A DNA stretch of 17,182 nucleotides from Comamonadaceae bacterium (GTDB lineage: Bacteria; Pseudomonadota; Gammaproteobacteria; Burkholderiales; Burkholderiaceae_C). Where the stretch lies: the NCBI GenBank assembly GCA_947454585.1, contig CANGML010000013.1:1-17182 (forward strand), written 5' to 3'. Shown one piece after another: positions 16,501 through 17,182 of this stretch. The first letter of the stretch is position 1; the number at the start of each line of letters is the position of its first letter. A program made the position numbers and the translations under genes. The notes beneath the pieces are model-generated. The model was not told where the DNA came from and searched no databases. It saw only the letters and a program-made list of their open reading frames with translations.

Positions 16501-17110
16501 CAAACGTGTGGCCTTCCTCACCGACTACCAAAACAAGACCTACGCCCATAGCTACCGTGCGCTGGTGGAGCGCGTGCGTGCTGTAGAGGCCGCGTTGCAC
16601 AAAACCACCCTCACCGAGGCGGTGGCACGTAACCTGTTCAAGCTGATGGCCTACAAAGACGAATACGAGGTGGCCCGTTTGCACACCGATGCCGCCTTCT
16701 TGCAAAAGATCGACCGCATGTTTGAAGGCGACTACACGCTGAACTACCACTTAGCGCCGCCGCTGATCGCGACGACAAATACCCAGGGTGAATTGCAAAA
16801 GCAAAAGTTTGGGCCGCTCATGTTGTCGGGGTTCAAGCTGCTCAAGCACTTCAAGGGGCTCAGAGGCACCGCGCTCGATGTGTTTGGTTACACCGACGAG
16901 CGCCGCAGCGAACGTGCGCTCATTCAGGACTACCGCGCCGACGTGGAGGCGCTGCTGGCGCAACTCGACACCACCAACCACGCCTTAGCGGTCCAGATCG
17001 CACGAATTCCTGAACAAATCAAGGGCTTTGGTCACGTCAAAGCGCGCCACTTGGCCGCAGCCCGTCAAAATTGGGCCGCCTTGAAAGCGCAGTGGCCCAA
17101 CCCCAACTGA
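13541..17110 (+). CDS. Indolepyruvate ferredoxin oxidoreductase, fused single-chain type
   Basis: A 1189-residue thiamine-diphosphate enzyme that oxidatively decarboxylates aryl 2-oxoacids such as indolepyruvate to acyl-CoA, passing electrons to ferredoxin. In archaea the work is split between IorA and IorB; here one chain holds all of it. The pyrimidine-binding domain (about 25-240) has FISGYRGSPLGTYD and GVNEELAA, with a glutamate near 94-95 that should activate thiamine. The diphosphate-binding domain (about 470-645) has CSGCPHN and GDG at 536-538 followed by N565-D566. An iron-sulfur segment (676-720) holds C676, C679, C682, C688, C709, C715 and C720. The gamma-type domain (about 762-950) starts VVAGVGGTGVITIGQ. 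The C-terminal ~230 residues match the DUF6537-like end of this family. It is intact, of normal length, with a strong ribosome site. The substrate is inferred from the family; branched or phenylpyruvate-type acids are possible. Confidence 0.92.
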   Translation: MNAPLPEPIRRALDSVTLDDKYSLDVGRAFMSGVQALVKLPMLQRQRDALQGKNTAGFISGYRGSPLGTYDQALWKAKPYLQAQNIVFQPGVNEELAATALWGTQQLGFAPPGSNKFDGVFGIWYGKGPGVDRCSDVFKHANMAGTTPWGGVLAVAGDDHVAKSSTAAHQSDHIFKACGTPVFFPSNVQEILDLGLHAIAMSRFSGVWSGMKTIQEIVESSATAVIDPQRVNIVIPEFEMPAGGVHIRWPDTALEQEARLFDYKWYAALAYVRANRLNYNVIEGPNGGQGDRLGLIASGKAFNDTRQALLDLGLDDDTCRRLGIRLHKVSVVWPLDAQLTREFATGLQEILVIEEKRQVIEYQLKEELYNWRADVRPHVLGKFNDMAGDAASDSPFGGGEWSQPNPSGNTLLRANADLNPALIAKAIAQRVLKLGVDADTTARIQAQLAIIQAKETQLQSLTLKADRTPWFCSGCPHNTSTKVPEGSRAMAGIGCHFMALWMDRDTHGFTQMGGEGVPWVGQQPFVNDAHIFANLGDGTYFHSGILAIRQSIAAGVNITYKILYNDAVAMTGGQRIGERPEGHSVLQIAQSMKAEGAQRISVVTDEPEKYEGADLVAGVSVFHRDELDRIQREMRGILGCTVIIYDQTCATEKRRRRKRGTMVDPAVRVLINELVCEGCGDCGVQSNCLSVEPLETEFGRKRTINQSTCNKDISCVKGFCPSFVTVEGGRVKKTAKGVSRIALPDLALSAPTLPDATQAWGMVVAGVGGTGVITIGQLLGMAAHIEGKGVVTQDAAGLAQKGGATWSHVLIANHPDDIRTTRVGLAAADLVIGCDPIVVAGKETLQRMRAGRTHVALNAHSAPTAAFVRNANWQNPGDDCVADIVHAVGAEGVSAFDADRIATQVLGDSIFVNPLVLGFAWQKGWVPLGLDALMRAIELNDMAVEQNKTAFEWGRHCAAHAEAVQALLAPAQVVQFHKPEGVDAVIDKRVAFLTDYQNKTYAHSYRALVERVRAVEAALHKTTLTEAVARNLFKLMAYKDEYEVARLHTDAAFLQKIDRMFEGDYTLNYHLAPPLIATTNTQGELQKQKFGPLMLSGFKLLKHFKGLRGTALDVFGYTDERRSERALIQDYRADVEALLAQLDTTNHALAVQIARIPEQIKGFGHVKARHLAAARQNWAALKAQWPNPN

Positions 17111-17128
17111 GGCACGGGGCCAGCCGCA

Positions 17129-17134
17129 TACAAT
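17129..17134 (+). promoter_or_regulatory. Candidate -10 hexamer near the right edge
   Basis: TACAAT matches the sigma-70 -10 consensus at five of six positions, 18 bp after the oxidoreductase stop codon. No clear -35 element is seen. It would start a transcript near 17141, directly before a stable hairpin, and no start codon with a ribosome site follows in the window. Confidence 0.4.
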
Positions 17135-17145
17135 CCAAGGTTGGC

Positions 17146-17175
17146 CTGCTGGGGCGTTTTGCACCCTGGCAGCAG
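17146..17175 (+). other. Hairpin-forming segment, possible 5' part of a structured RNA cut by the window edge
   Basis: CTGCTG (17146-17151) pairs exactly with CAGCAG (17170-17175). Inside it GGG (17152-17154) can pair with CCC (17164-17166) around a GTTTT-containing loop. No T-run follows, so it is unlikely to be a terminator of the upstream gene. With TACAAT just upstream it may be the start of a stable RNA; the signal-recognition-particle RNA gene (ffs) is one candidate. The diagnostic internal part of such an RNA would lie beyond the window, so this cannot be settled here. Confidence 0.3.
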
Positions 17176-17182
17176 TCCCTCA

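Noticed and set aside
13535..16750. Several long minus-strand open frames (314-379 residues) opposite the oxidoreductase gene
   Set aside because: They are antisense to a protein with clear motifs throughout. Their sequences show no domain I recognise, and none has a good ribosome site.
17146..17175. Hairpin after the oxidoreductase gene as an intrinsic terminator
   Set aside because: The bases after the stem are TCCCTCA, not a T-run, and the hairpin follows a -10-like hexamer.

Overview
The window reads as chromosomal DNA of a betaproteobacterium. The Burkholderiales, and most likely the Comamonadaceae (Limnohabitans, Rhodoferax and relatives), fit best. The evidence is the GC-rich codon usage, the separate heptose-phosphate adenylyltransferase, the glnE/yhdP pair, the one-piece indolepyruvate ferredoxin oxidoreductase and the MltA lipoprotein. 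Family placement is inferred from protein resemblance only. I see no mobile elements, CRISPR arrays, tRNAs or rRNAs. No gene-free stretch is longer than about 80 bases.

Layout. (1) Positions 1-1135, minus strand: a periplasmic glutathione-peroxidase-like protein, then an NAD/FAD-binding amine-oxidase-like protein that runs off the left edge. The two overlap by ATGA. (2) Divergent from them, 1216-2148 plus: a MerR-type regulator with the residues of a cobalamin-binding photoreceptor (LitR/CarH type). Together these look like a light- or oxidative-stress-responsive module. (3) 2176-2679 plus: hldC/rfaE2, an ADP-heptose synthesis step for lipopolysaccharide. (4) 2676-5396 minus: glnE, the adenylyl transferase/removase of glutamine synthetase, whose stop codon overlaps that of hldC. 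(5) 5433-12130 plus: yhdP (AsmA-like bridge protein between the membranes), a PAS sensor histidine kinase coupled by TGATG, and a FixJ-type response regulator. (6) 12132-12299 minus: a 55-residue membrane protein that fills the gap before mltA and shares a CATG with the mltA start codon. (7) 12298-13491 plus: mltA, a lytic transglycosylase lipoprotein. (8) 13541-17110 plus: a 1189-residue fused indolepyruvate ferredoxin oxidoreductase. (9) 17111-17182: a -10-like hexamer followed by a hairpin, perhaps the start of a stable RNA gene beyond the window.

Theme. Several genes serve the cell envelope (hldC, yhdP, mltA, the small membrane protein and the periplasmic peroxidase). The others serve nitrogen regulation (glnE), 2-oxoacid oxidation and two-component signalling. 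Packing is very tight: ATGA, TTAA, TGATG and CATG junctions share bases between neighbouring genes. The least ordinary points are the predicted B12 photoreceptor with an alanine where the Thermus protein has its light-state histidine ligand, and the head-to-head shared start codons at 12297-12300. I do not see a convincing, wholly undescribed system; this is mostly a conserved housekeeping region.
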